From UBA2031 sp037189985 (GTDB lineage: Bacteria; Pseudomonadota; Gammaproteobacteria; Pseudomonadales; Moraxellaceae): a DNA stretch of 64,000 nt. The notes under the pieces were generated by a model. It was not told where the DNA came from, did no database searches, and saw only the letters and a list, made by a program, of their open reading frames with translations. Location of the stretch: positions 47,749 to 111,748 of the forward strand of contig JBBCJX010000008.1 in NCBI GenBank assembly GCA_037189985.1. The letters are read 5' to 3'. This document shows, piece after piece, positions 34,286-41,619 of this stretch (within the stretch, counting starts at the first letter, position 1; every line of letters begins with the position of its first letter). The translations under genes and the position numbers were made by a program.

Positions 34286-34326
34286 GAGTAGTGTGTCGCC
34301 CTTCGCAGCAAGGCCCGCAAGCCCGT

Positions 34327-35514
34327 ATGTCCCAACCTTCCCAAGGCCACATCCTCGTTGTCGATGACGAACCGGTTGTGCGTGAGAGTCTGGCGGTTTA
34401 CCTGAGTGACAGCGGTTTCCAGGTGGATACGGCCCGAAGCGGCGATGAAGGCCTGGCACTCTTCCGCAACAAGCACCCTGACCTCGTGATCTGCGACCTG
34501 CGCATGCCGCTCTTTGACGGGCTTGATGTGCTCAAGGCCATCAATGCCGACTCGCCTGAAACCCCGGTGATTGTTGTATCCGGGCAGGGCAGCATGAACG
34601 ACGTGGTCACGGCCTTGCGCAATGGTGCCGTGGATTATCTGTTCAAACCCCTCATTGAAATGGAAGTGCTCGAGCATTCCGTGCGCCGGGCGCTGGAGCG
34701 TGGTCACCTGCTCAAGCAGAACAAGCAGATTCGCGAGCAGCTTGAGCTGACCAATGCCGAGTTGGAGCGCAGCCTGGACCTGCTGGAGGAAGATCAGGAA
34801 GCCGGGCGCCGGGTGCAACGCCGCATGCTGCCGCCCACGCCGCATGTCTTCAACGACAACTGTCATTTCAGTCATCGCATCATTCCGTCGCTGTATCTCT
34901 CCGGCGATTTTGTCGATTACTTCCGTATAGGCCCGGACCGTATCGGTTTTTATCTGGCCGATGTTTCTGGTCATGGCGCCTCCAGTGCTTTTGTCACGGT
35001 TTTCCTCAAGACACTGACCAATCGCATACAGCGTCATTATGAAAAGCGTACAGCCGTTAACACCTTGTCCCCGTCGCGCCTGCTGACAGCGATAAATCAG
35101 GAACTTATCGCCATGGGCATGGGCAAGCACCTGGCCATGTTCTGTGGTGTGCTAGATCTGGCTGAAAACAATTTGATCTATTGCATCGGGGCCCATTTCC
35201 CCCCACCTATACTGATCAATGATGGTGTCGCACAGGCTTTGCCGGGGCGGGGCCTGCCGGTAGGTATCTTCAGCGATGCCACCTTCGAAGATGTTTCCTT
35301 GCCACTGGCGCAGAAGTTTTCGCTGGTGGTGATGTCAGACGGTGTACTGGAAGTGCTGCCGGACGAAACGATGGAAGGAAAAGAAGCACACTTGCTGGCC
35401 GTGGTGGGCGAAGACCACCATGATGCCGATGCACTGGCGACCGCACTCGCGCTTGATGGCGAGATGGAGGTTCCCGATGACATCGCCTTGCTGGTCATCA
35501 ACAGAAGTGAATGA
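34327..35514 (+). CDS. hsbR: HsbR-type response regulator with PP2C phosphatase domain
   Basis: 395 residues from ATG 34327; an in-frame GTG at 34291 is possible. The receiver domain (1-125) has acidic pocket Asp13/Asp14, phospho-acceptor Asp57 in VICDLRMP, VSGQGS and the lysine in LFKPL. A coiled coil follows (~128-165; LKQNKQIREQLELTNAELERSLDLL). The SpoIIE/PP2C domain (~170-395) has RRMLPPTP, GDFVDYFRI, GFYLADVSGHGASSAFV, GLPVGIF, VMSDGVLEV and EVPDDIALLVI. In Pseudomonas such proteins dephosphorylate the STAS antagonist HsbA in a partner-switching pathway that controls flagellar and biofilm decisions. The STAS gene follows with a 4-base overlap. Confidence 0.9.
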   Translation: MSQPSQGHILVVDDEPVVRESLAVYLSDSGFQVDTARSGDEGLALFRNKHPDLVICDLRMPLFDGLDVLKAINADSPETPVIVVSGQGSMNDVVTALRNGAVDYLFKPLIEMEVLEHSVRRALERGHLLKQNKQIREQLELTNAELERSLDLLEEDQEAGRRVQRRMLPPTPHVFNDNCHFSHRIIPSLYLSGDFVDYFRIGPDRIGFYLADVSGHGASSAFVTVFLKTLTNRIQRHYEKRTAVNTLSPSRLLTAINQELIAMGMGKHLAMFCGVLDLAENNLIYCIGAHFPPPILINDGVAQALPGRGLPVGIFSDATFEDVSLPLAQKFSLVVMSDGVLEVLPDETMEGKEAHLLAVVGEDHHDADALATALALDGEMEVPDDIALLVINRSE

Positions 35515-36017
35515 TCATGTTGTCTGGTCGTATTCTCTATGCTGTTCATAACGGTACCTATGTCATCAAGTTCACGGGTGATGTCAGGGTTCCGCTGTGC
35601 ATGAGCCTGGAAGGCTTTCTGGATCGCATGTTTGGCGATGCCAGACTGGAAGCTGTGCTGATCGATCTCAGTGAGACGGTGGCCATTGACAGTACGGCGC
35701 TGGGCCTGATTGCCAAGATTGCCGTTTTCCTGCGTGAACGGCTGGACAAGAAACCGGTCATCCTTTCCACCAATCCTGATGTCAACCGCATACTTTCCAG
35801 CATGGGTTTTGACCGCGTTTTCCTTATTCTGGAAAAGGCTCCCGATTCCCAGGGGATCATGAGCGAGCTTCCTTCCGACGAGCATTCGCAGCAAGAACTG
35901 ACACAGCATGTCATTGATGCACATCGCGTATTGATGGGCCTCAACGAAAAGAACAAAGCAACCTTCCGCGATCTGGTGGATGCGCTGGAGCTGGAGCGAG
36001 ACTGTCAGGGAAAATGA
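35511..36017 (+). CDS. hsbA: HsbA-type STAS anti-sigma-factor antagonist
   Basis: 168 residues, with its start overlapping the hsbR stop. The STAS domain covers residues ~8-110. The phosphorylatable serine is likely Ser61 in ETVAIDSTALGLIAK. A C-terminal helical extension of ~55 residues (LPSDEHSQQELTQHVIDAH, LMGLNEKNKATFRDLVDALE) matches the HsbA type. Its phosphorylation state would be set by HsbR and a kinase not encoded here. In Pseudomonas, unphosphorylated HsbA binds the anti-sigma factor FlgM, and the phosphorylated form binds HsbD. No flagellar genes are visible nearby. Confidence 0.9.
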   Translation: MIMLSGRILYAVHNGTYVIKFTGDVRVPLCMSLEGFLDRMFGDARLEAVLIDLSETVAIDSTALGLIAKIAVFLRERLDKKPVILSTNPDVNRILSSMGFDRVFLILEKAPDSQGIMSELPSDEHSQQELTQHVIDAHRVLMGLNEKNKATFRDLVDALELERDCQGK

Positions 36018-36033
36018 GGCAGTGATCAGCCAG

Positions 36034-36069
36034 CATGAAAATGGCCCGCATCTGCGGGCCTTTTTCATG
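36034..36069. terminator. Bidirectional terminator after hsbA
   Basis: ggcccgca-tc-tgcgggcc (36043-36060) is flanked by catgaaaa and ttttcatg, extending the stem. T5 on the plus strand and A4 on the left side give usable U-tracts both ways. It lies 17 bases after the hsbA stop. Confidence 0.9.
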
Positions 36070-36152
36070 GGCATGCTTCATGAGACTGTATGGCTGGCAT
36101 GCCGGGTCATGCAGTTTTACCGGCAACGCCCGCGAACAAGTGGAGATGCATG

Positions 36153-37193
36153 ATGATGACATTACAGGCCATGCTGGGAATCAAGCTGCCCATCATCCAG
36201 GCTCCCATGGCAGGGGTGCAGGGCAGTGCCATGGCAATTGCCGTATCCGGTGCCGGCGGTCTTGGCTCGTTGCCCTGTGCCATGTTGTCGCCAGAGCTGT
36301 TGCGTACCGAATTGCAGGCCATACGCAAGGCAACGTCCAGACCTTTCAATGTGAACTTCTTCTGTCATACACCGCCGGAGCCTGATGCAGGGCGCGAAGC
36401 CGCATGGCGTGATGTGCTGGCGCCTTACTACAGTGAGTTCGGTATTGATCCGGCCAGCATTGCTGCTGGCCCGGGGCGGGCACCTTTCAGCGCAGCCATT
36501 GCCGATCTGGTGGAGGAGTTTGCGCCTCCCGTAGTGAGTTTCCATTTCGGTCTGCCGGCACCGGAATTACTGGACAGGGTAAGGCGTTGGGGTGGAAGGA
36601 TTCTGGCCAGTGCCACCACCTGTGAAGAGGCCCTGTGGCTGGAAGCCAATGGTGCTGATGCCATCATTGCCCAGGGCGCGGAGGCGGGCGGACATCGTGG
36701 GATTTTTCTCTCCCGTGATGTCAGTACGCAGGTGGGTACGTTCGCATTGTTGCCACAGATCGTGAGTGCCGTGAAAGTTCCTGTCATTGCTGCAGGAGGC
36801 ATTGCCGATGCACACGGCGTGAAAGCAGCACTGACTCTCGGAGCTGCAGCGGCACAGGTGGGCACTGCCTATCTGCTTTGCCCGGAGGCCACGACAAGTG
36901 CCGTGCATCGTGCTGCGCTGAAAAGTCCGGCGGCTGATGTCACGGCCATGACCAATCTTTTTACCGGTCGCCCTGCACGTGGCATCGTGAACCGCGTTAT
37001 GCGTGAGCTGGGAAGCATGTCTTCATACGTTCCCGAGTTTCCGCTGGCGACTACCGCCATCACTCCCTTGCGTGCAAAGGCAGAGACACAGGGTTCCGGA
37101 GATTTTTCGCCCTTGTGGGCCGGGCAGAATGTGCGTGGCTGTCGGGAAATACCGGCAGCAGAGTTGACTCGTGCCTTGGCAGAGAGGCTCTGA
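36153..37193 (+). CDS. Nitronate monooxygenase / 2-nitropropane dioxygenase-like flavoprotein
   Basis: About 346 residues. Three in-frame ATGs (36150, 36153, 36156) follow a GGAG site, and I take the middle one for spacing. The FMN-barrel signatures are present: KLPIIQAPMAGVQGSAMAIAVS, NVNFFCHTPP, VSFHFGLP, ADAIIAQGAEAGGHRG (the catalytic-region GxxxGGHRG) and PVIAAGGIADAHGVKAALTLGA. Members oxidise nitronates, such as propionate 3-nitronate, using FMN and O2. Substrate specificity is not determinable. The gene converges with tal; only 19 bases separate the stops. Confidence 0.85.
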   Translation: MMTLQAMLGIKLPIIQAPMAGVQGSAMAIAVSGAGGLGSLPCAMLSPELLRTELQAIRKATSRPFNVNFFCHTPPEPDAGREAAWRDVLAPYYSEFGIDPASIAAGPGRAPFSAAIADLVEEFAPPVVSFHFGLPAPELLDRVRRWGGRILASATTCEEALWLEANGADAIIAQGAEAGGHRGIFLSRDVSTQVGTFALLPQIVSAVKVPVIAAGGIADAHGVKAALTLGAAAAQVGTAYLLCPEATTSAVHRAALKSPAADVTAMTNLFTGRPARGIVNRVMRELGSMSSYVPEFPLATTAITPLRAKAETQGSGDFSPLWAGQNVRGCREIPAAELTRALAERL

Positions 37194-37212
37194 AGATCAG
37201 GCTTTCCTTTCT

Positions 37213-38169
37213 TCAGGCTTTTTCCAGCTTTTGCAGAAGGCTGCTTTCCAGCTTTACAAGGTCGGCGGCGAACAGGCGTATGCCTTCGGCCAGTTTTTCC
37301 GTGGCCATGGCGTCCTGGTTGTGCTGCCAGCGGAAGGTCTTTTCGTCCAGTCGCGGGCGTGACGGGCCGGCGGGAATCGCGTTGGCGTCCAGTTTGCGGG
37401 GCAGGGCGGCTGTGCTGGCCGCGAGTTCGTCCAGTAGTGCTGGGCTGATGGTGAGCTTGTCGCAGCCGGCCAGTTCTGCGATTTCTCCCGTGTTGCGGAA
37501 GCTCGCACCCATCACCACGGTCTTGCAGCCGGTGGCCTTGTAGTAGTTGAAGATTTGCGTCACTGACTTCACGCCCGGGTCTTCGGCAGCGGTGAAGTCG
37601 CGGCCTTCGGCTTTCTTGTGCCAGTCGAGGATGCGGCCCACGAAGGGCGAGACCAGCGTGACGCCAGCCTCGGCACAGGCCTGTGCCTGGGCGAAGCTGA
37701 ACAGCAGCGTGAGGTTGCAGCGTATGCCTTCGCTTTCCAGGATTTCCGCGGCGCGTATGCCTTCCCAGGTGCTGGCGATCTTGATGAGCACGCGCTCGCG
37801 GTCGATGCCGGCGCGGGCATAGGTGGCGATCACGCGGCGGGCTTCCTGCACGGTGGCCATGGTGTCGAAGGACAGGCGGGCATCTACTTCAGTGGAGACG
37901 AGGCCCGGAATGTGTTTCAGGATTTCCCGTCCGAAAATCACGGCGGCCTCGGTGAGGGCGGTGCGCTGCCTGGCTGCTGCCGTGCCTTCGCGACGGGCCG
38001 TGGCCACGGCCTGGTTGATCAGGGCGGCGTATTCCGGCTGGCTCGCAGCTTTTAGGATGAGCGAGGGATTGGTGGTGGCATCCACGGGCTTGAGGCGGGC
38101 GATGCTGGCGATATCGCCGGTGTCGGCAACCACGGTAGTGATCTGCTGGAGTTGCTCAAGCTGGTTCAT
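37213..38169 (-). CDS. tal: Transaldolase
   Basis: 318 residues from ATG 38169 (AAGGAAA site), matching E. coli TalB in length. Typical segments are LKPVDATTNPSLILKAA, the Schiff-base lysine Lys130 in ERVLIKIASTWEGIRAAE, GIRCNLTLLFSFAQAQACAEAG, SPFVGRILDWHK, and VMGASFRNTGEIAELAGCDKLTISP. It transfers dihydroxyacetone units in the non-oxidative pentose phosphate pathway. The 69 bases upstream, between tal and dusA, hold the inverted dusA-like fragment and a 9-bp inverted repeat. Confidence 0.97.
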   Translation of the reverse strand: MNQLEQLQQITTVVADTGDIASIARLKPVDATTNPSLILKAASQPEYAALINQAVATARREGTAAARQRTALTEAAVIFGREILKHIPGLVSTEVDARLSFDTMATVQEARRVIATYARAGIDRERVLIKIASTWEGIRAAEILESEGIRCNLTLLFSFAQAQACAEAGVTLVSPFVGRILDWHKKAEGRDFTAAEDPGVKSVTQIFNYYKATGCKTVVMGASFRNTGEIAELAGCDKLTISPALLDELAASTAALPRKLDANAIPAGPSRPRLDEKTFRWQHNQDAMATEKLAEGIRLFAADLVKLESSLLQKLEKA

Positions 38170-38187
38170 CAGATATTTCCTTTTAGG

Positions 38188-38236
38188 TGTCGATCCCATG
38201 ATGAGTTGGACGGATCGACATGACCGATATTTTTCT
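38188..38236 (+). repeat. Inverted, diverged copy of the dusA 5' end
   Basis: On the plus strand this segment can be translated as V-D-P-MMSWTDRHDRYF. The resident dusA (minus strand, 39190-39142) encodes V-A-P-MMDWTDRHDRYF there, 13 of 15 residues identical. Over 45 bases the DNA matches at 34 positions, and most differences are silent or nearly so. Similarity ends where the antisense of the dusA 3' end begins. It also contains a 9-bp inverted repeat (tgtcgatcc 38188-38196; ggatcgaca 38212-38220). It is not a gene, but probably a trace of an old insertion or a second dusA. Confidence 0.75.
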
Positions 38237-38238
38237 CG

Positions 38239-39243
38239 TCAGGCGGCCTGTGCTTCACGTACGAAATTGGCAGCCTGTCGTACCACGTCCAGTGTGGCGC
38301 CCTTGCGATGGGCGTTTTCACTGATGTGCTGTCGCCAGCGGCGTGCACCGGCCTGGCCCTGATAGAGGCCGAGGATGTGTCGTGTCATCTGCGTGAGCGG
38401 TACGCCGGCAGCCAGTTCGCGGGCCATGAACTCCATATAGGCTTCCAGCATGGATTCACGCGTATGCTGCATTGGCTCGCCAAAAAGCGGCAGTGCTTCA
38501 GCCAGCAGCCAGGGATTGTGATACGCCTCGCGGCCCACCATCACGCCGTCCGTGTGTTGCCAGTGGCGCTGAATTTCAGCCACGGTTTTCACGCCGCCGT
38601 TGAGGTGGATGGTCAGCTGCGGGAATTCCTGCTTGAGCCGGTATACATCGTCATAGCGCAGCGGGGGAATCTCGCGGTTTTCCTTGGGGCTGAGGCCGGC
38701 GAGCAGGGCGATGCGGGCGTGCACGATGAAGGTCTGGCAGCCGGTTTTTGCCACGGTTTCCACAAAGCGAACCAGATGCTCGTAATCGTCCAGGTCATCG
38801 ATGCCGATGCGGTGCTTCACCGTCACCGGAATTTTCACGGCGGCCTGCATGGTGGCGATGCACTCGGCCACGAGCGCGGGCTCGGCCATGAGGCAGGCAC
38901 CGATCTTGTTCTGCTGCACGCGGTCCGAGGGGCAGCCCACATTGAGGTTCACTTCGTCATAGCCCCAGTCTTCCGCCATCTTCGTGCAGATCGCGAGATC
39001 CTCAGGATTCGAACCGCCCAGTTGCAGGGCCAACGGATGCTCGCTGCCATCGAACTTAAGGAAACGTTCGCGGTCGCCGTGAATCAGTGCACCGGTGGTA
39101 ACCATTTCCGTGTAAAGGCGGACATGCGGATTGAAGAGCCGCAGGAAGTAACGGTCATGCCTGTCTGTCCAGTCCATCATGGGCGCGACAGAAAGGGTCT
39201 TGGCAACGGAGGCGAGAGCAGAGGGAGAGTGGGCGGAATTCAT
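38239..39243 (-). CDS. dusA: tRNA-dihydrouridine synthase A
   Basis: 334 residues from ATG 39243; ATG 39252 (MRAMNS..) is an alternative, and neither is ideally spaced from GGGAG. DusA hallmarks: SVAPMMDWTDRHDRYFLRLF, ALQLGGSNPEDLA, VNLNVGCPSDRVQQNKIGACLM with the conserved cysteines, VTVKHRIGIDDLDDYEHL, VHARIALLAGLSPKENREIPPLRYD, and GGVKTVAEIQ followed by DGVMVGREAYHNPWLL. It reduces uridines 20 and 20a in tRNA using FMN and NADPH. The 5' end of dusA is a known integration site for dusA-specific integrases; here the resident gene looks intact. Confidence 0.97.
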   Translation of the reverse strand: MNSAHSPSALASVAKTLSVAPMMDWTDRHDRYFLRLFNPHVRLYTEMVTTGALIHGDRERFLKFDGSEHPLALQLGGSNPEDLAICTKMAEDWGYDEVNLNVGCPSDRVQQNKIGACLMAEPALVAECIATMQAAVKIPVTVKHRIGIDDLDDYEHLVRFVETVAKTGCQTFIVHARIALLAGLSPKENREIPPLRYDDVYRLKQEFPQLTIHLNGGVKTVAEIQRHWQHTDGVMVGREAYHNPWLLAEALPLFGEPMQHTRESMLEAYMEFMARELAAGVPLTQMTRHILGLYQGQAGARRWRQHISENAHRKGATLDVVRQAANFVREAQAA

Positions 39244-39292
39244 GGCGCGCATTCTCTCCCACTGCCTGTCTGGCGGCAATGAAAGTGGCTGC

Positions 39293-41395
39293 TCAGGGAG
39301 TGTTGCCTGATGGCGGCTGTCGTCGGGGCAATGCCGGGCGTTCAAGGTAGGATTCCCAGGCCGCATCAATCGAGTGGTTGATGCGGTCGTAAACCTCTTT
39401 GGAGACCATGCGTTCGTTGACCATGACTTCCAGTGCGCTGCGGCTCTGGCGCAGCGCAAAAAGACGCAGCAGCCTTTTTTCCAGCCCTGCCGTGAAGTCC
39501 CCGAAGCGTGACCGGACCTGCTGTATGGCATTGTCGGCGGCCTGCATGCGGGCCTCCAGAATGCTGTCCAGTTGCTCGACCTGGGCGGGCCCCAGAACCG
39601 GGGTGAGACGCAAGCGGTTGTAGTGCCGCAAACGCTCCAGCACGGCACGGCGGCAGATCAGTAATTCGAAGCGGTCCACCAGTGCCGTGGCCAGCGGATA
39701 ACTGAAGCGCAGGTGTTCGTGTAGCCACAAGCTGGCCTGATAGCGGCGTGTCGGCTCCAGGATGCGGGATGCCTCACGCTGGTAGCCTGCCACACCCTCC
39801 AGCCGGGAGGCGTCGATCATGTGGCCGGTGTTGCGCATCATCGCATCAAGGTTGGTGATGCTGATGACGCCGTTGCCGTATTCCGGAATCAGGTCCGCTT
39901 CCCGAGCCGCCAGCGTGGTGAGGCCGATGGCTAGCCGCTGGCCATCACTGAGCGGGCTGACAGCAGGGACCGAGGCCGCCACGTCACGGGCCAGTTCCTG
40001 GCTGATGAGGCGTGCGTTTTCCTCGTCTATACGGAAAATCGCTGCAGTCTTGCGCAGGGCGGCTTCCACTTCCTCGCTGGCCAGGCTGAGTGCCTGTTGT
40101 TGCAGGGCCTGGTCTTGCGGCGAAAGGTGGTCCAGACGCAGGGCGCGTATGACCCAGCGCAGGGTGCCGCCGTTCACCAACAGGCTGAAGAGTACGAAGC
40201 CGGTAGCCGTGATGGAGATGAAGTGGCGGGTATCGATGGGAATGGCCTTGTTCTCCACGATGCCGAGTGCCAGCACCAGCGTGATGGCGCCACGGAGGCC
40301 ACCCCAAGCGATGGCCAGCTTGTAAGGGCGTGAGATCGGCGCGCTGAGGCCAAAGCGGCTGAGCGAGGGAAACAGCAGGAAGAGCACGGCCAGCCGCGCC
40401 AGCAGTGCGGCGATCACGGTCACGCCTACGAGGCCCACATCCACCCAGTCCAGCCCGTCCAGCAGGTAGGGAATACGCACGGCAGCCAGCAGGAAGACGA
40501 TGGCGCCTGCCAGTACGGCAATCTGCTCCCAGACCAGTTGCAGGTGTTGCCAGCTCCGACGTGACAGGCGGGTGCGGCCCAGGCCGTTGATCACCAGCGC
40601 TGCACAGACAACGGCCACAACGCCGGAGACATCCAGGATCTCGCTGCCCAGCAGATAGAGCGGCCAGGGCAGGGCCATGGTGAGCGCGGTTTCGGCCGCT
40701 GCGACACCGCTCATGTGTGACAAGGCAAATGCGATGAGGCGTCCCACCACCACGCCCAGCAGCGCCCCGCCCAGAAAGCTGTAGGCCAGGGTGTGCAGGC
40801 CGTGACTCCAGCCTGCTTCGCTGGCTTGTCCGCTCAGCATGCCGATGAGCACGCCGGCAATCGCGATGGCGGCAGCATCGTTGAGCAGGCTTTCGCCTTC
40901 CACCAGCCGGATCAGCCGGGCCGGGGCACCCACATTGCGGAAGATGCCGATGACGGCAGAGGGATCGGTCGTGGCCACGATGGCGCCCAGCAACAGGCAG
41001 GCGATCAGGCTGTGGGGGAGGAAGGGTGAGAGCGCAAAGCCGATCACGCCGGTGGAGACGAACACGGCCACGATGGCCAGGAGCAGGATGGGCGCCACGT
41101 CCTGCATCATGTTGCGCACGTCCACGCTGAGTGCGGCCTGGAAGAGCAGGGGCGGCAGGAAGAGCCAGAGATAGGCCTCGGCCGGCAAGCCGGGCTCCAG
41201 CAGGGGCTGGAAGAAGAACTGGGCAAACTCGGGGGCGGCAGAGGCAATCGCAACATAGCTGCCGCCCAGGGCAATGCCGGCAAGGCATAGCAGGGAGGCT
41301 TCCGGTATGGCCATGCGGGAGGCCACGACCTGTATCAGAGCAATGATGGCCAGCAGGCAGCCGGCCAGGACCAGGACTTCAACAAGGGTGATCAC
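39293..41395 (-). CDS. CPA1-family Na+/H+ (cation/proton) antiporter
   Basis: 700 residues from GTG 41395 (no clear ribosome site). About 12 membrane helices fill residues ~1-415. The CPA1 signatures are ATTDPSAVIGIFRNVGAP and VEGESLLNDAAAIAIAGVLIG, with AWGGLRGAITLVLALGI near the end of the transport domain. A long cytoplasmic C-terminal domain (~280 residues) is mainly helical (LASEEVEAALRKTAAIFRIDEENARLI, RRAVLERLRHYNRLRL). It exchanges Na+ or K+ for protons at the inner membrane; the ion is unknown. It is separated from dusA by 49 bases. Confidence 0.92.
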   Translation of the reverse strand: MITLVEVLVLAGCLLAIIALIQVVASRMAIPEASLLCLAGIALGGSYVAIASAAPEFAQFFFQPLLEPGLPAEAYLWLFLPPLLFQAALSVDVRNMMQDVAPILLLAIVAVFVSTGVIGFALSPFLPHSLIACLLLGAIVATTDPSAVIGIFRNVGAPARLIRLVEGESLLNDAAAIAIAGVLIGMLSGQASEAGWSHGLHTLAYSFLGGALLGVVVGRLIAFALSHMSGVAAAETALTMALPWPLYLLGSEILDVSGVVAVVCAALVINGLGRTRLSRRSWQHLQLVWEQIAVLAGAIVFLLAAVRIPYLLDGLDWVDVGLVGVTVIAALLARLAVLFLLFPSLSRFGLSAPISRPYKLAIAWGGLRGAITLVLALGIVENKAIPIDTRHFISITATGFVLFSLLVNGGTLRWVIRALRLDHLSPQDQALQQQALSLASEEVEAALRKTAAIFRIDEENARLISQELARDVAASVPAVSPLSDGQRLAIGLTTLAAREADLIPEYGNGVISITNLDAMMRNTGHMIDASRLEGVAGYQREASRILEPTRRYQASLWLHEHLRFSYPLATALVDRFELLICRRAVLERLRHYNRLRLTPVLGPAQVEQLDSILEARMQAADNAIQQVRSRFGDFTAGLEKRLLRLFALRQSRSALEVMVNERMVSKEVYDRINHSIDAAWESYLERPALPRRQPPSGNTP

Positions 41396-41566
41396 GGGAG
41401 TACGTGCCTGTCCGGCGGTGGCCGGTTTTCATCGGGGGTCTGCTGGAGGGCTGCAACAGACAGGACATGACAGCTTGCCATGAAAACAGGGAGTCGCAGA
41501 TGAAGGTGAAATGATTATGCGCCCTTCAGACTGGTGATGGCATGTCTTTGTGGCGGACATGCTCAT

Positions 41567-41595
41567 GAAAACGCCGCGGGAAGCGCGGCGTTTTC
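41567..41595 (-). terminator. Terminator after the GloVer/GlyGly-CTERM gene
   Basis: gaaaacgccgc (41567-41577) pairs perfectly with gcggcgttttc (41585-41595) around a 7-base loop. It lies 24 bases past the stop of the minus-strand gene at 41620, and four T's close the stem in both directions. Confidence 0.8.
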
Positions 41596-41619
41596 GGAGA
41601 AGTGGGTGTAGCTGCTGTT

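Noticed and set aside
37823..38362. Plus-strand frame that includes the dusA-like MMSWTDRH segment, considered as a gene
   Set aside because: Most of it is antisense to tal and dusA; only 38188-38236 has protein similarity, so it is reported as a repeat/fragment, not a gene.
39984..41288. 434-codon alternative frame inside the antiporter gene
   Set aside because: Arg/Cys/Pro-rich out-of-frame reading of the CPA1 antiporter.
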